Source: Desulfamplus sp.
GTDB taxonomy: Bacteria; Desulfobacterota; Desulfobacteria; Desulfobacterales; Desulfobacteraceae
Length of the DNA: 51,992 bases
Direction: 5' to 3'
Assembly: GCA_015232465.1 (NCBI GenBank)
Contig: JADFZO010000011.1
Location: 1 to 51,992 of the forward strand
Part shown: one piece after another, positions 24,074 through 32,403 of the stretch
Position numbering within the stretch: position 1 is the first letter of the stretch
How the letters are laid out: each line of letters begins with the position of its first letter
Notes under the pieces: model-generated
Database searches by the model: none
Told to the model about the DNA's origin: nothing
What the model saw: only the letters and a program-made list of their open reading frames with translations
Translations under genes and position numbers: made by a program

Positions 24074-25771
24074 TTATTTGTTCATCTCATAGGTATCTTT
24101 TAAAGATAGCACATGATTCTCCCAAACCCGTTTAAATCTTGCCTGATTAACTTGAGGCTTTTTAATCATCTTAAGGGCATACTCCATCTGCTTTTGGTTA
24201 CTGCTGGTTTTTGAGTAGAGCTGAAGGGCATACTTTGAAAAATCTCTTATCATAAAATCAAAAATTTGATCCAAAATATCATCTTCAACACCCCTTAATA
24301 CTGCATTTTCAAGAATTAGCTGCCCATAAGCTATGGTTGCAAAAAGCTCACCAACAATAAGCAGAAAATCAATATCTTTGGTTTGCTCCTTTTCTGGAGA
24401 GGCATTTATGAGCATCTCTTTAAAAATAGCGATCTGGCTCTTGAAAATAGTGATGTTTGGCAGATCAAAATTTTCGTACGCCCTGTTAAAATCGTGAAAA
24501 AGGGTCTTTCCAAGCCCCTTTGTTGCACCTTGATTAAAGAGAAAATCATCATTTACAGGCTCATTAACTATGGGAATATCAGGCAGCTCTGCTGGAGCAA
24601 ATAGGTAGTTTGCCATAAATTTAACTATAAGTGCCATATTCACATGCACTGTCCCCTCAAGTTTTGGCAAAGCCCTGATGTCAATAGCAGCCATCTCAAA
24701 ATAGGTATCTTTCTCAAAACCCTTAGCTGCAATAACGTCCCACATCAGATTTATCACCTCTTCGCCTTGAGTTGTAACCTTCATTTTGGTTAATGGGTTG
24801 TAGAGCAGATAACGCCTATCATCTTTTGAGGCTCTTCGCATGTAATCAGCATTTCTTTTAGCAAATAGCTTCATAGCAGTAAGACGGGCAAAAGCATCAG
24901 TCATAAGCGATTGAACATGGGGAAAATCTGTTACAAATTTACCGTAAAGATTTCGTTTTGATGCGTGGTTAATAGCCTCAAAAAAAGCGTGGCTACATAT
25001 CCCAATTGACGCCCACCCAAGATTATACTTTCCAACATTTATGGTGTTTAGGGCACAATCCCAAGCGTGCTCCCCGCGTGATAGAATATCAGCATCAGTT
25101 ACAGGGTAACCATTAAGGGCAAATTCAGCAACATAAGATTGACTACTAACAACATTTTTAACCAAATCATAGTTCTCATGTTTTGGATCAGCCGTAAAAA
25201 AAACATACTCATCAGTGTCAGAATCTTTAGCAAAAACAGAGACAAGCCCAGCCTGATTTGCATTTCCAATATAGTATTTTCCGCCATCTGCAACATAGCT
25301 GCCCTCTGATAGCTGGGTAAGCGTCATCTGGCTTGAGTAGAGATCAGCTCCATGCTCCTTTTCTGAAAGTCCAAATGCAAATATTTCACCCTGTTCAAGA
25401 AGTTTTGCGGTCTTTTTTTTCACGGACTCATTGTTACCCATCCAGATTGGACCAAGACCTAAAATTGTAACCTGCCATGTGTACCAGTAAGGAAGCCCGT
25501 AAAAGCCAAGTATCTCGTTAAAATTACAGTTTCTGGCACTATCCCATCTGCACCCCTCTTCTCCATATTGCGATGGAGTGAGAAGTTTATAAAATATCTT
25601 CTCTTTTTTCACAAAATCAATAAAATCAGCATACCAAATTTTAGCGTTGTAATCCTCTTTTAGCCTCTCTTTGCCTTTATTTTCAAAAAACTGAATGGTT
25701 TTTTTCATAATCTCTCGTGATTGGGCATCAAGATGTTCAAACTCTTCTGTTTTGGGGTTAAGAATTTTCAT
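24074..25771 (-). CDS. Acyl-CoA dehydrogenase family protein
   Basis: The product has 565 residues, longer than the canonical 380 or so. It belongs to the FAD-dependent acyl-CoA dehydrogenase superfamily: IFAFGLSEKEHGAD (the FAD/substrate segment), GGKYYIGNANQAG, and IDIRALPKLEGTVHVNMALI, where the Glu of LEGTVHVN is at the usual catalytic position. About 150 extra C-terminal residues are mostly helical. It introduces a 2,3-double bond into acyl-CoA; chain length cannot be read. No ETF or other beta-oxidation gene is adjacent. It lies upstream of the HU/IHF gene and downstream of the zinc-ribbon gene, with a 161-nt gap. Confidence 0.85.
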   Translation of the reverse strand: MKILNPKTEEFEHLDAQSREIMKKTIQFFENKGKERLKEDYNAKIWYADFIDFVKKEKIFYKLLTPSQYGEEGCRWDSARNCNFNEILGFYGLPYWYTWQVTILGLGPIWMGNNESVKKKTAKLLEQGEIFAFGLSEKEHGADLYSSQMTLTQLSEGSYVADGGKYYIGNANQAGLVSVFAKDSDTDEYVFFTADPKHENYDLVKNVVSSQSYVAEFALNGYPVTDADILSRGEHAWDCALNTINVGKYNLGWASIGICSHAFFEAINHASKRNLYGKFVTDFPHVQSLMTDAFARLTAMKLFAKRNADYMRRASKDDRRYLLYNPLTKMKVTTQGEEVINLMWDVIAAKGFEKDTYFEMAAIDIRALPKLEGTVHVNMALIVKFMANYLFAPAELPDIPIVNEPVNDDFLFNQGATKGLGKTLFHDFNRAYENFDLPNITIFKSQIAIFKEMLINASPEKEQTKDIDFLLIVGELFATIAYGQLILENAVLRGVEDDILDQIFDFMIRDFSKYALQLYSKTSSNQKQMEYALKMIKKPQVNQARFKRVWENHVLSLKDTYEMNK

Positions 25772-25932
25772 AGCTTCTCCATTATTTAGAATGTAATAAA
25801 AAATTAAGTTAAATATATTAAATTTAAATCCTTAAAGTAAACGTTGTTCTAACAATAGCACAACAAATCCTACGATTCAGGCTATTTTGTCAAGCTATTT
25901 ATTTTGCGTTAAAACGCAGCGGTTATAAATCA

Positions 25933-26559
25933 TCAAAAATCAAAGTAGTGCGAAAAATCTGATGAATCTATAAATCTTTCTCGCTCCTCTTCTCTTCTTT
26001 TTTGCTCTTTTTTCTCCATCTCTCTTTTTTCTGCCTCTCTTTGTTCGTGCAGAAGTTTTCCACCTGCTTTTTTCCACTCAAACAGATGACGCAACTCTCC
26101 AGCATTTAGCCAGACTCCATGCTCTTTGCACTTATCAATAATCACACCGCTCTTGGCTCCAAAACTTACCCGATTCATAAAATTGGAGCAGACAGGGCAC
26201 TTAATATAGACAACCTTAGTGGCATCTTTTGGTGTCATTGCCATATTTATATTATCGAGCTTTTTCATGTTTATATCATAAACATGCTTAACAGAGAGCT
26301 CAAGAAGAGCCTCAAGCTCTCCTGTATCAAAAAATAGCCCAAAACATTGCTCACACCGTTCAATAAGAAATTTTCCATCAACTTTCAGATCAATAGTTTG
26401 AAGAGATATGTTGCATTTAGGGCAGATACGCTGAGAGTCAGGCTCTTCAGTGGTAAAATCGTGGAGACCTCTAAGGTCTGTATCGTTACGGCTGCCACAA
26501 TATTGACACTCTACAGAGTTAGATGGAAGAGGAGCAGCACAGTTGATGCACTTTGCCAT
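25933..26559 (-). CDS. Zinc-ribbon protein with TFIIB-type fingers
   Basis: The product has 208 residues. An N-terminal CINCAAPLPSNSVECQYCGS finger is followed by two zf-TFIIB-like units: CPKCNISLQ...CEQCFGLFFDTGELEALLE and CPVCSNFM...CKEHGVWLNAGELRHLFE, each ending in the x-GxWxDxGEL-type motif. The C-terminus is a highly charged helix of Glu/Lys/Arg. It starts 30 nt after the SPFH-GYF_2 gene, so the two are probably one transcript. Such zinc-ribbon proteins often accompany SPFH-type genes; the role is unknown. Confidence 0.8.
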   Translation of the reverse strand: MAKCINCAAPLPSNSVECQYCGSRNDTDLRGLHDFTTEEPDSQRICPKCNISLQTIDLKVDGKFLIERCEQCFGLFFDTGELEALLELSVKHVYDINMKKLDNINMAMTPKDATKVVYIKCPVCSNFMNRVSFGAKSGVIIDKCKEHGVWLNAGELRHLFEWKKAGGKLLHEQREAEKREMEKKEQKRREEERERFIDSSDFSHYFDF

Positions 26560-26589
26560 ATTATTAAATCTCCAATAAAAATCTATCAG

Positions 26590-27792
26590 TTAGGATTGCA
26601 AATTATCTGGAAGTGGCGGCGGAACGCTTTTTAATGCAGACTTTAGTTCCTCAATAGTGTCTGCTCTTTGCCACCCATCAAGCCCTTGCCTCCATATCAG
26701 AGTATCTGGCAAAATCTTCTCTTTTTTAATGTTGCGGAGGATAATGTTGATCTCTATAGGTCCAAGTTTTCTTCCCTGCATAGCAACATAATACTCAACA
26801 GTTGGCTCTGTTTCTGGCAACGGCGGAGGCATTGTTGGAAGAGGCGGGGGCGTTGATTGGATATTGGAATTGTTTCTGTTTGATGCTGATGTTGGGTTTT
26901 GTTGAGCAGAGCTGTCATATTGATTATCACGTTGCTGGTTTCTCATAGCCTCAGCCATCTGATTTGCCATAGCAAACCCCATACCCATTCCAACACCAGC
27001 CGAAGCATCGCCACCAGGATTTTTAGCAGCCAGCTCCATTGCATTGGCACTCTGAAATTTAAAGTAGTTATCAAGATTTCCAATAATTCCCATACTGCTT
27101 CGTTTATCTAACGCCTCTTCAACTTCAGTTGGGAACGAGATATTTTCAACAAGAAGTTTTGTAACATCTAAGCCATACTCTAAAAACTCAGGTGCAATGA
27201 TCTTTGTAAGAACCCTTGATAGCTCGTCATAGCTTGCTGTCAGATCAAGAACAGGAATATTTTTGTCTCCTAAAAGATCACAAAAGCGTGTGATAATAAG
27301 ATTTCTTAGCTGATCAGTAACCTTTTCAAGGGTGAAATGTCCATCAGTTCCAACAATCTCTCTGATAAATCTTGCAGGTTCTGAGATTTTTACAACATAG
27401 GTGCCAAATGCCCTAAGTCTGACAGGTCCAAATTCAGGGTCCCGTAGGATCACAGGATTTTTTGTTCCCCATTTAAGATTTGTGAAATTTTTTAGATTAA
27501 CAAAATAGACCTCAGCTTTAAAAGGGCTATGAAAACCATACTTCCAACCAGCAAGAGTTGAGAGAATAGGCAGATTATCAGTATCAAGCGTGTAGTATCC
27601 TGATGGAAAAACATCAGCAATCTGCCCTTTATTGACAAACACAGCAGCCTGAGACTGACGTACAATGAGCTTGGCACTGTATTTTATTTCGTTTTCGTAT
27701 CGTGGAAATCTATAAACCATTGTGTTGGCAGAGTCATCAGTCCACTCAATAATATCAATAAACTCTGCTTTAGCCTTTTCCCATAATGCCAT
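26590..27792 (-). CDS. SPFH-domain protein (YdjI/virion-core-like) with C-terminal GYF_2 domain
   Basis: The product has 400 residues. The N-terminal 240 residues are an SPFH fold: VYRFPRYENEIKYSAKLIVRQSQAAVFVNKG, FYFVNLKNF, KWGTKNPVILRDPEFG, ITRFCDLLGD and ENISFPTEVEEALDKRSSMGIIG. A Gly/Ala/Met-rich region and a Pro-rich linker (about 300-325) follow, then a GYF_2 domain (about 330-390) with GRKLGPIEIN and LIWRQGLDGWQRADT. There is no TM helix. The family is usually soluble or peripheral and can form large assemblies; the GYF_2 domain probably binds proline-rich peptides. It sits in a minus-strand group with dppA- and dppB-like genes upstream and the zinc-ribbon gene downstream. Confidence 0.82.
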   Translation of the reverse strand: MALWEKAKAEFIDIIEWTDDSANTMVYRFPRYENEIKYSAKLIVRQSQAAVFVNKGQIADVFPSGYYTLDTDNLPILSTLAGWKYGFHSPFKAEVYFVNLKNFTNLKWGTKNPVILRDPEFGPVRLRAFGTYVVKISEPARFIREIVGTDGHFTLEKVTDQLRNLIITRFCDLLGDKNIPVLDLTASYDELSRVLTKIIAPEFLEYGLDVTKLLVENISFPTEVEEALDKRSSMGIIGNLDNYFKFQSANAMELAAKNPGGDASAGVGMGMGFAMANQMAEAMRNQQRDNQYDSSAQQNPTSASNRNNSNIQSTPPPLPTMPPPLPETEPTVEYYVAMQGRKLGPIEINIILRNIKKEKILPDTLIWRQGLDGWQRADTIEELKSALKSVPPPLPDNLQS

Positions 27793-27817
27793 TATATTTC
27801 CCCTCCTCTAATCTGTG

Positions 27818-28828
27818 CTAACCAGTATGACGAATGCGTGGATTTATAACTCCGTAAAGCATATCAACTAAAAGATTTACGAAAATTATAAGCGATGAAA
27901 TAATAAGTATCCCGCCTTGAACAACAGGGTAGTCGCGGCGGTTAATTGATTCAACAATCCATTTACCAACCCCTGGCCACGCAAAAATGGTCTCTGTTAA
28001 AATTGCACCAGCAAGAAGCACGCCTATTTGAAGCCCAATTACAGTGATAACTGGAATCAAGGCATTTCTTAGAGCATGGACAAGTATAACTCTTGCAGGG
28101 GACAAACCCTTTGCACGGGCAGTTCTGACATAATCCTCTTTAAGAACCTCAAGCATTGATGAGCGAGTCATTCTGGCAATTACAGCAAGAGGAATAGTGC
28201 CAAGAACAATTGAGGGCAAAATAAGATGGCTTAAAGCTGATTTAAATGCACCAGCCTCATTAGATTTTAGTGCATCAATGAGCATAAATCCTGTGTCTGT
28301 ATCAATCCAAAAAAGTGGAGAGAGGCGACCAGAAACAGGAGTCCAGCCAAGATGGACAGAGAAAAATAGTATAAGAAGAAGTCCCCACCAAAATATCGGC
28401 ATTGAGTAACCAGTTAAAGATACAGCCATTACAGAGTGATCAAATACAGTGCCCCTTTTTACGCCAGCAATAACCCCAACAGGCAGCCCAACCAAAACAG
28501 CAAAGATCATGGCACAAAGCGATAACTCCAAAGTTGCTGGAAACAGTGTCATAAACTCTTTTAGAACTGGTTTTTTAGTAACAAAAGACTTTCCAAGATC
28601 GCCCTTAAAGACATTTGTAATATAGTTAAGATACTGAATAGGAAGGGGTTTGTCTAAACCAAATGCAACTTTCATCTGTGCATGTCGCTCAGGGTCAATG
28701 CCACGCTCTCCTGCTAAAAGCTCAACAGGATCACCGGGTATTAAATGGACAAGTGAGAAGGTCAGAAGGGTTATACCAATGAAAGCTGGGAAAATCTGCA
28801 TAAATCTTTTTGCAAGAAATTGAATCAT
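27818..28828 (-). CDS. Dipeptide/oligopeptide ABC transporter permease, DppB type
   Basis: The product has 336 residues with about six TM helices. Family hallmarks are the opening FLAKRFMQIFPAFIGITLLTFSLVHLIPGDP, the TM-4/5 EAA-type loop (ARAKGLSPARVILVHALRNALIP) and the closing VDMLYGVINPRIR. It forms the membrane channel with a DppC partner. It follows the binding-protein gene by 77 nt, and the 33-nt palindrome lies in that gap. No dppC, dppD or dppF gene follows; the next gene is the SPFH protein, so the transporter is incomplete at this site. Confidence 0.92.
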   Translation of the reverse strand: MIQFLAKRFMQIFPAFIGITLLTFSLVHLIPGDPVELLAGERGIDPERHAQMKVAFGLDKPLPIQYLNYITNVFKGDLGKSFVTKKPVLKEFMTLFPATLELSLCAMIFAVLVGLPVGVIAGVKRGTVFDHSVMAVSLTGYSMPIFWWGLLLILFFSVHLGWTPVSGRLSPLFWIDTDTGFMLIDALKSNEAGAFKSALSHLILPSIVLGTIPLAVIARMTRSSMLEVLKEDYVRTARAKGLSPARVILVHALRNALIPVITVIGLQIGVLLAGAILTETIFAWPGVGKWIVESINRRDYPVVQGGILIISSLIIFVNLLVDMLYGVINPRIRHTG

Positions 28829-28859
28829 AACGCCTCTTTTTTATTCAAAATTTGAGACA

Positions 28860-28892
28860 AGATTTGACAACTTTTAAAAAGTTGTCAAATCT
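28860..28892. repeat. 33-nt palindrome, copy 1
   Basis: AGATTTGACAACTTTT and its complement flank a single central A, between the two peptide-transporter genes. A second copy at 32404-32436 is its exact reverse complement. It would form a hairpin in RNA from either strand. It could be a dispersed REP-like element or a regulator site. Confidence 0.9.
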
Positions 28893-28905
28893 ATGCTAAA
28901 GAATT

Positions 28906-30540
28906 TTATTCCTTTAAATCAACACCATAAAAAATATGTTTTCCAAATGGATCAATTTTATAATTAACAACTTTAGTGCTCATCGGCTCAAACACAACTG
29001 AATGGGCAACAGTAACCCATGGAGCCTGCTCTTTAAAGATAACCTGTGCCTCTTCATAGAGCTTTGTTCTCTCAGCAGGGTCTGCTGTAAGTTTAGCCTT
29101 TTTAATCAGATCATCAAAAGGTTTGTAGCACCACTGTGAACGGTTAGAGCTTCCAACTGCATCGCAGCCAAGAAGAACAGATAGAAAATTGTCAGGGTCT
29201 CCATTATCGCCTGTCCAGCCAAGAAGAAGGCTCTTGTGCTCTCCAGCCATTGACCGTTTTAGATATTCGCCCCACTCGTAAGATACTATCTTTGCAGTTA
29301 CACCAACTTTTGACCAATCTTCTTGAATCATCTCAGCCATTCTTCTGGCATTTGGGTTGTATGGACGCTGCACAGGCATTGCCCAGAGATCAGTCTCAAA
29401 GCCATTTGGAAAGCCAGCCTCTGCAAGAAGTTTTTTTGCAGCCTCAACATTGTATTCATAATCTGTTACAGCATCGTTATATGACCATATTGTTGGTGGA
29501 AGTGGATTTTTAGCAACCTTTCCAGCACCTTGAAATACAGCATCAATAATAGCCTGTTTGTTGATCGCCATATTTAGAGCTTGACGAACTTTTGGATCTT
29601 TAAACTCATTAACTTTTACGTTAAATGCTAAATATCCAACATTCAAACCCTCTTGCTGCATAAGGTTGATATTTGCATCTTTTTTCATCTGCTCTAAATC
29701 AGCAGGGTTTGGATATGGCATAAGATGACACTCACCAGCCTTTAGCTTTGCATAACGAACAGAGGCATCAGGTGTGATTGTAAAGACAAGTTTGTCGATC
29801 TTAGCTCGTCCTGCCCAATAAGTCTCATGAGCTTGATAGCGGATTGTTGAATCTTTTTGATAAGATACAAATACAAATGGACCAGTTCCAACTGGTTTTT
29901 GGTCGAACTCATCTGGAGTCCCTGCTTTTAACATATTATCTGCATATTCAGCAGAGTGAATTGATGCAAAATCCATTGCAAGATTGGCAAGAAATGGGGC
30001 TTCTGGTTTGGTTAAATTAAAAATAACTGTGTGCTCATCTTTTTTCTCAATAGATTTGATAAGTTCAACCATTCCCATACTTGTAAAATATTCATAGTTG
30101 CCACCTGAAATTTTATTGTATGGGTGCTTTGGATCTCTTTGGCGATCAAATGAGAAGATAACATCATCTGCATTAAATTTTCGTGTTGGGGTGAAAAAAG
30201 TTGTGGTATGAAAATCGACATTTTTCCTTAAATGAAAGGTGTAAACCGTGCCATCTGGTGAGACTTCCCAAGATTCAGCAAGTCCTGGAATGATTTTTGT
30301 TGTTCCACGCTCAAAATGGGTTAATCTGTCAAAAACTTGAACTGACGAGGCATCAAAGGTTGTACCAGCAGTGTAGAGAGCTGGAGTAAAACCTTCAGGG
30401 CTACCTTCTGAGCAATAGACACAAGTTTTAGCATTAGCATCTATTGTTAGCATAGCCAATGATAAGGTGATAATGGTAAATATGGACGCAACTATTAACG
30501 CTTTAGAACTTAGTGCTGTAATACAATTTTTCCACTTCAT
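28906..30540 (-). CDS. Periplasmic peptide-binding protein, DppA/SBP_bac_5 family
   Basis: The product has 544 residues. The N-terminal 37 residues are a signal peptide (hydrophobic core IVASIFTIITLSLAMLTI, cleavage after ANA). The mature protein shows the SBP_bac_5 pattern: CSEGSPEGFTPALYTAG, VFDRLTHFERGTTKIIPGLAESWEVSPDGTVYTFHLR, HTVIFNLTKPEAPFLANLAMDFASI, GTGPFVFVSYQ, ADLEQMKKDANIN, RQALNMAINKQAII and a final HIFYGVDLKE. It captures peptides (or haem, as DppA can). A TTGACA-type promoter candidate lies upstream at 30623-30651. Only DppB is adjacent, so other subunits must be elsewhere. Confidence 0.93.
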   Translation of the reverse strand: MKWKNCITALSSKALIVASIFTIITLSLAMLTIDANAKTCVYCSEGSPEGFTPALYTAGTTFDASSVQVFDRLTHFERGTTKIIPGLAESWEVSPDGTVYTFHLRKNVDFHTTTFFTPTRKFNADDVIFSFDRQRDPKHPYNKISGGNYEYFTSMGMVELIKSIEKKDEHTVIFNLTKPEAPFLANLAMDFASIHSAEYADNMLKAGTPDEFDQKPVGTGPFVFVSYQKDSTIRYQAHETYWAGRAKIDKLVFTITPDASVRYAKLKAGECHLMPYPNPADLEQMKKDANINLMQQEGLNVGYLAFNVKVNEFKDPKVRQALNMAINKQAIIDAVFQGAGKVAKNPLPPTIWSYNDAVTDYEYNVEAAKKLLAEAGFPNGFETDLWAMPVQRPYNPNARRMAEMIQEDWSKVGVTAKIVSYEWGEYLKRSMAGEHKSLLLGWTGDNGDPDNFLSVLLGCDAVGSSNRSQWCYKPFDDLIKKAKLTADPAERTKLYEEAQVIFKEQAPWVTVAHSVVFEPMSTKVVNYKIDPFGKHIFYGVDLKE

Positions 30541-30578
30541 TGGAATCTTCTCCTTTTGTTTAGTGTTTAAAATATTTG

Positions 30579-30609
30579 TAAAGGCTTTTTTTATTCAAAA
30601 TAGCCTTTA
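30579..30609. other. Hairpin in the leader upstream of the dppA-like gene
   Basis: TAAAGGCT (30579-30586) and AGCCTTTA (30602-30609) are inverted repeats around a T-rich loop, 39 nt before the minus-strand gene start. It could be a leader structure of the dppA-like mRNA or chance. Confidence 0.4.
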
Positions 30610-30622
30610 TATTTAAGAAGAT

Positions 30623-30651
30623 GAAATATAAAATTAAAACACCTCTGTCAA
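30623..30651 (-). promoter_or_regulatory. Candidate sigma-70 promoter of the dppA-like gene
   Basis: On the minus strand the perfect -35 TTGACA (30651-30646) is followed after 17 nt by TATTTC (30628-30623), about 85 nt upstream of the ATG at 30540. A TATATT overlaps it at 15-nt spacing. Confidence 0.4.
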
Positions 30652-30746
30652 TGAACGAATATAATTTTGGTAGTCCTGCATTTGAGTGATGATGATTTTT
30701 CTGATAATATGATGAATCATTCACCTTGAAATTTTAGGAGAACCTT

Positions 30747-31022
30747 ATGAATTGTCCTGAATGTGATTCAAGTCGTACTATTAAAAATGGTTCAAGAAAA
30801 AATGGTAAGCAAAATTATAGATGTCTTTCATGTACATGTAGTAGACAATTTGTTGATAATCCATCACCACATTACCATATTTCTGAAGAAACAAAGACTT
30901 TAATTGACCGTCTCTTGTTAGAAAAAATACATCTTGCAGGAATAGCCCCATATGACAAGATATTTCCCCAAAAACGGCATAAAGCTGTCGGGAAAGAATC
31001 TGCTCATACAAAACACAGTTGA
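30747..31022 (+). pseudogene. IS1-family transposase relic with internal deletion
   Basis: The 91-codon frame joins two parts of an IS1-type transposase. The N-terminal half matches the InsA zinc ribbon and helix-turn-helix start: NCPECDSSRTIKNGSRKNGKQ, YRCLSC, RQFVDNP, LIDRLLLEKIHLAGIA. It then jumps, near position 30945, to PQKRHKAVGKESAHTKH, which matches the C-terminal part of InsB (consensus xPxKRHxAVGKExGxTxHIERFN). The catalytic DDE region between them is missing, and a TGA replaces the IERFN stretch. A 6-nt insertion adds Thr-Cys after the CLSC pair. It is not a working transposase. It has an AGGAG ribosome-binding site at 30736-30740. No terminal inverted repeats were found by eye. 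Confidence 0.75.
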
Positions 31023-31066
31023 AGTAACTTTATTCAGGGAAATCGTTAAATAAAGCAGATGCACAC

Positions 31067-31095
31067 TTGACAAACTTAAGTTTTTTGTCTATTCA
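31067..31095 (+). promoter_or_regulatory. Candidate promoter of the exbB-led uptake operon
   Basis: TTGACA (31067-31072) and TATTCA (31090-31095) have 17-nt spacing. Transcription from here would give a leader of about 180 nt before the exbB ATG, including the hairpin at 31191-31247. Confidence 0.45.
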
Positions 31096-31190
31096 AACGG
31101 ACAAACACTACCGCTATGAAGGCGGATAAAAAATCGTAGTAAAAGTTTTTTAACCACATTTAAAATAGCAAAAATAGTTTTTAAAAAATC

Positions 31191-31247
31191 AAGCCACGAA
31201 GGCATAAGGCAGGTGAAATAACCTGTTATGCTTTTGTGGCTTTTTTT
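31191..31247 (+). terminator. Strong terminator-like hairpin in the exbB leader
   Basis: AAGCCAC and GCATAA on the left pair with TTATGC and GTGGCTT on the right, closed by the inner AGGT/ACCT stem, and seven T follow (31241-31247). It lies 34 nt before the exbB start. It may end upstream transcription, act as a conditional attenuator, or be a mobile palindrome of the AGCCACGAAGGCA type that I recall from many bacterial genomes. Confidence 0.75.
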
Positions 31248-31281
31248 ATTGTAACATCTTCTATTTTTAAGGGAATTTTCC

Positions 31282-31977
31282 ATGATTGATATTTTGTCAA
31301 TTAAAGAGATGGCAAATTTTATAGATAAAGGTGGAGTTCTTATGATTCCAATTCTTGCCTGCTCTGTGGTGGCTCTGGCTATTTTTCTCGAACGGCTAAT
31401 ATGTTTTTCAAGAATGAGAAGCAGAGGCAACGGACTTGCTGCAACTATTGCCTCCATGCTTAAGTCAGGCAGAACAGAAGAGGCTTTAGAGTCTGCAAAA
31501 AAGAGCCAATCCCCAATGGGACGGGTTTTAGCACAGGCAATTGATGCGATCGGTTGCGACAGAGAGACTCTTGAGACTGTTATTGTCAATGCTACAGACG
31601 AGGAGATCAGGGTACTTTCCATCAACCTCCAGACTTTGGCAACTATTGCCAATATCGCCCCAATTCTTGGACTTCTTGGCACGGTTTTAGGAATGATTAA
31701 AGCCTTTATGGTGATTCAGGAGATGGGCGGTAAAGTCAACGCCTCTGTTCTTGCGGGCGGTATATGGGAAGCAATGCTTACAACAGCTTTTGGGCTTTTT
31801 GTAGCACTGCCTGTCATAGCTGCCCACAGCTATCTTGTTGCAAGGGTTGACAGGTATGAGGCACAGCTCCAAAGCGGTTCAGTAACTTTCATAAAAAGTA
31901 TTTCTGCTCCAGCATCTGATTTGTCGAAACAAATGAGTGATTCAAAGCGAGGGATTAGTAATGCTGGTTCATCGTAA
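31282..31977 (+). CDS. exbB: ExbB/TolQ-type proton channel protein
   Basis: ExbB with ExbD uses proton motive force to energise TonB. The product has 231 residues with TM1 at about 16-34 (GGVLMIPILACSVVALAIFLERLI), and TM2/TM3 in the conserved stretch LATIANIAPILGLLGTVLGMI and WEAMLTTAFGLFVALPVIAAHSYLV. The ATG at 31282 follows AAGGGA. It overlaps exbD by 17 nt. Paired with tonB, it is ExbB rather than TolQ or MotA. Confidence 0.92.
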   Translation: MIDILSIKEMANFIDKGGVLMIPILACSVVALAIFLERLICFSRMRSRGNGLAATIASMLKSGRTEEALESAKKSQSPMGRVLAQAIDAIGCDRETLETVIVNATDEEIRVLSINLQTLATIANIAPILGLLGTVLGMIKAFMVIQEMGGKVNASVLAGGIWEAMLTTAFGLFVALPVIAAHSYLVARVDRYEAQLQSGSVTFIKSISAPASDLSKQMSDSKRGISNAGSS

Positions 31978-32380
31978 GGCAAAAATACGCTATCAGATTC
32001 AGATGCCCCTGACATCCTTGATTGATATTGTATTCATGCTTTTGATCTATTTTATGTTGACAGCAAATTTCATAGTTGATGAAGGGATTGATGTTAAGCT
32101 GCCTCAAGCAGAGCAAACTTCAACTCAAGAAGAGATTGCGGAGGAGATTACTGTCTATGTTGATAAAGATGGTGAGGCATATATCAACGATAAACTCATT
32201 TCAGATGATGACCTGTTGCCAACTCTTCAGAAGATGATAGCCACTCAGACAGACAGGCTTGTGATTATAAAGGCTGACAGGGCAGTTCTGCTAAACAGTG
32301 CGGTAAGGGTTATGGATATTGCAAAATCTGCTGGTGCTTCCAAACTTTACATTGCTACTAAAAAGGCTGATGAAAATTAA
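31961..32380 (+). CDS. exbD: ExbD/TolR-type biopolymer transport protein
   Basis: The product has 139 residues. The single TM helix (about 18-36) contains the conserved Asp in PLTSLIDIVFMLLIYFML that carries protons with ExbB. The periplasmic domain has EGIDVKLPQAE, VYVDKDGEAYIND and LVIIKADRAV, all usual. ATG 31961 has GCGAGGGA just upstream and is preferred to the upstream frame extension. It precedes tonB by 81 nt, in which lies copy 2 of the palindrome. Confidence 0.92.
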   Translation: MLVHRKAKIRYQIQMPLTSLIDIVFMLLIYFMLTANFIVDEGIDVKLPQAEQTSTQEEIAEEITVYVDKDGEAYINDKLISDDDLLPTLQKMIATQTDRLVIIKADRAVLLNSAVRVMDIAKSAGASKLYIATKKADEN

Positions 32381-32403
32381 TGATCATAGATTTAATAGTT
32401 CAT

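Noticed and set aside
24059-24075. Third copy of the 33-nt palindrome
   Set aside because: Only a half-site (GTTGTCAACTTTTT) is present; the other arm is missing, so it is not a copy.
31008-31022. Selenocysteine TGA readthrough at the end of the IS1 relic
   Set aside because: The frame breaks up after the stop, in keeping with a decayed gene; no SECIS-like loop was seen.
31100-31281. Known riboswitch in the exbB leader (cobalamin, NiCo)
   Set aside because: I saw no B12-box or NiCo consensus; only the terminator-like hairpin is clear.
31089-31682. Minus-strand ORF of 197 codons across exbB and its leader
   Set aside because: It is opposite the clear exbB gene and has no family match or ribosome-binding signal; it is a shadow frame.
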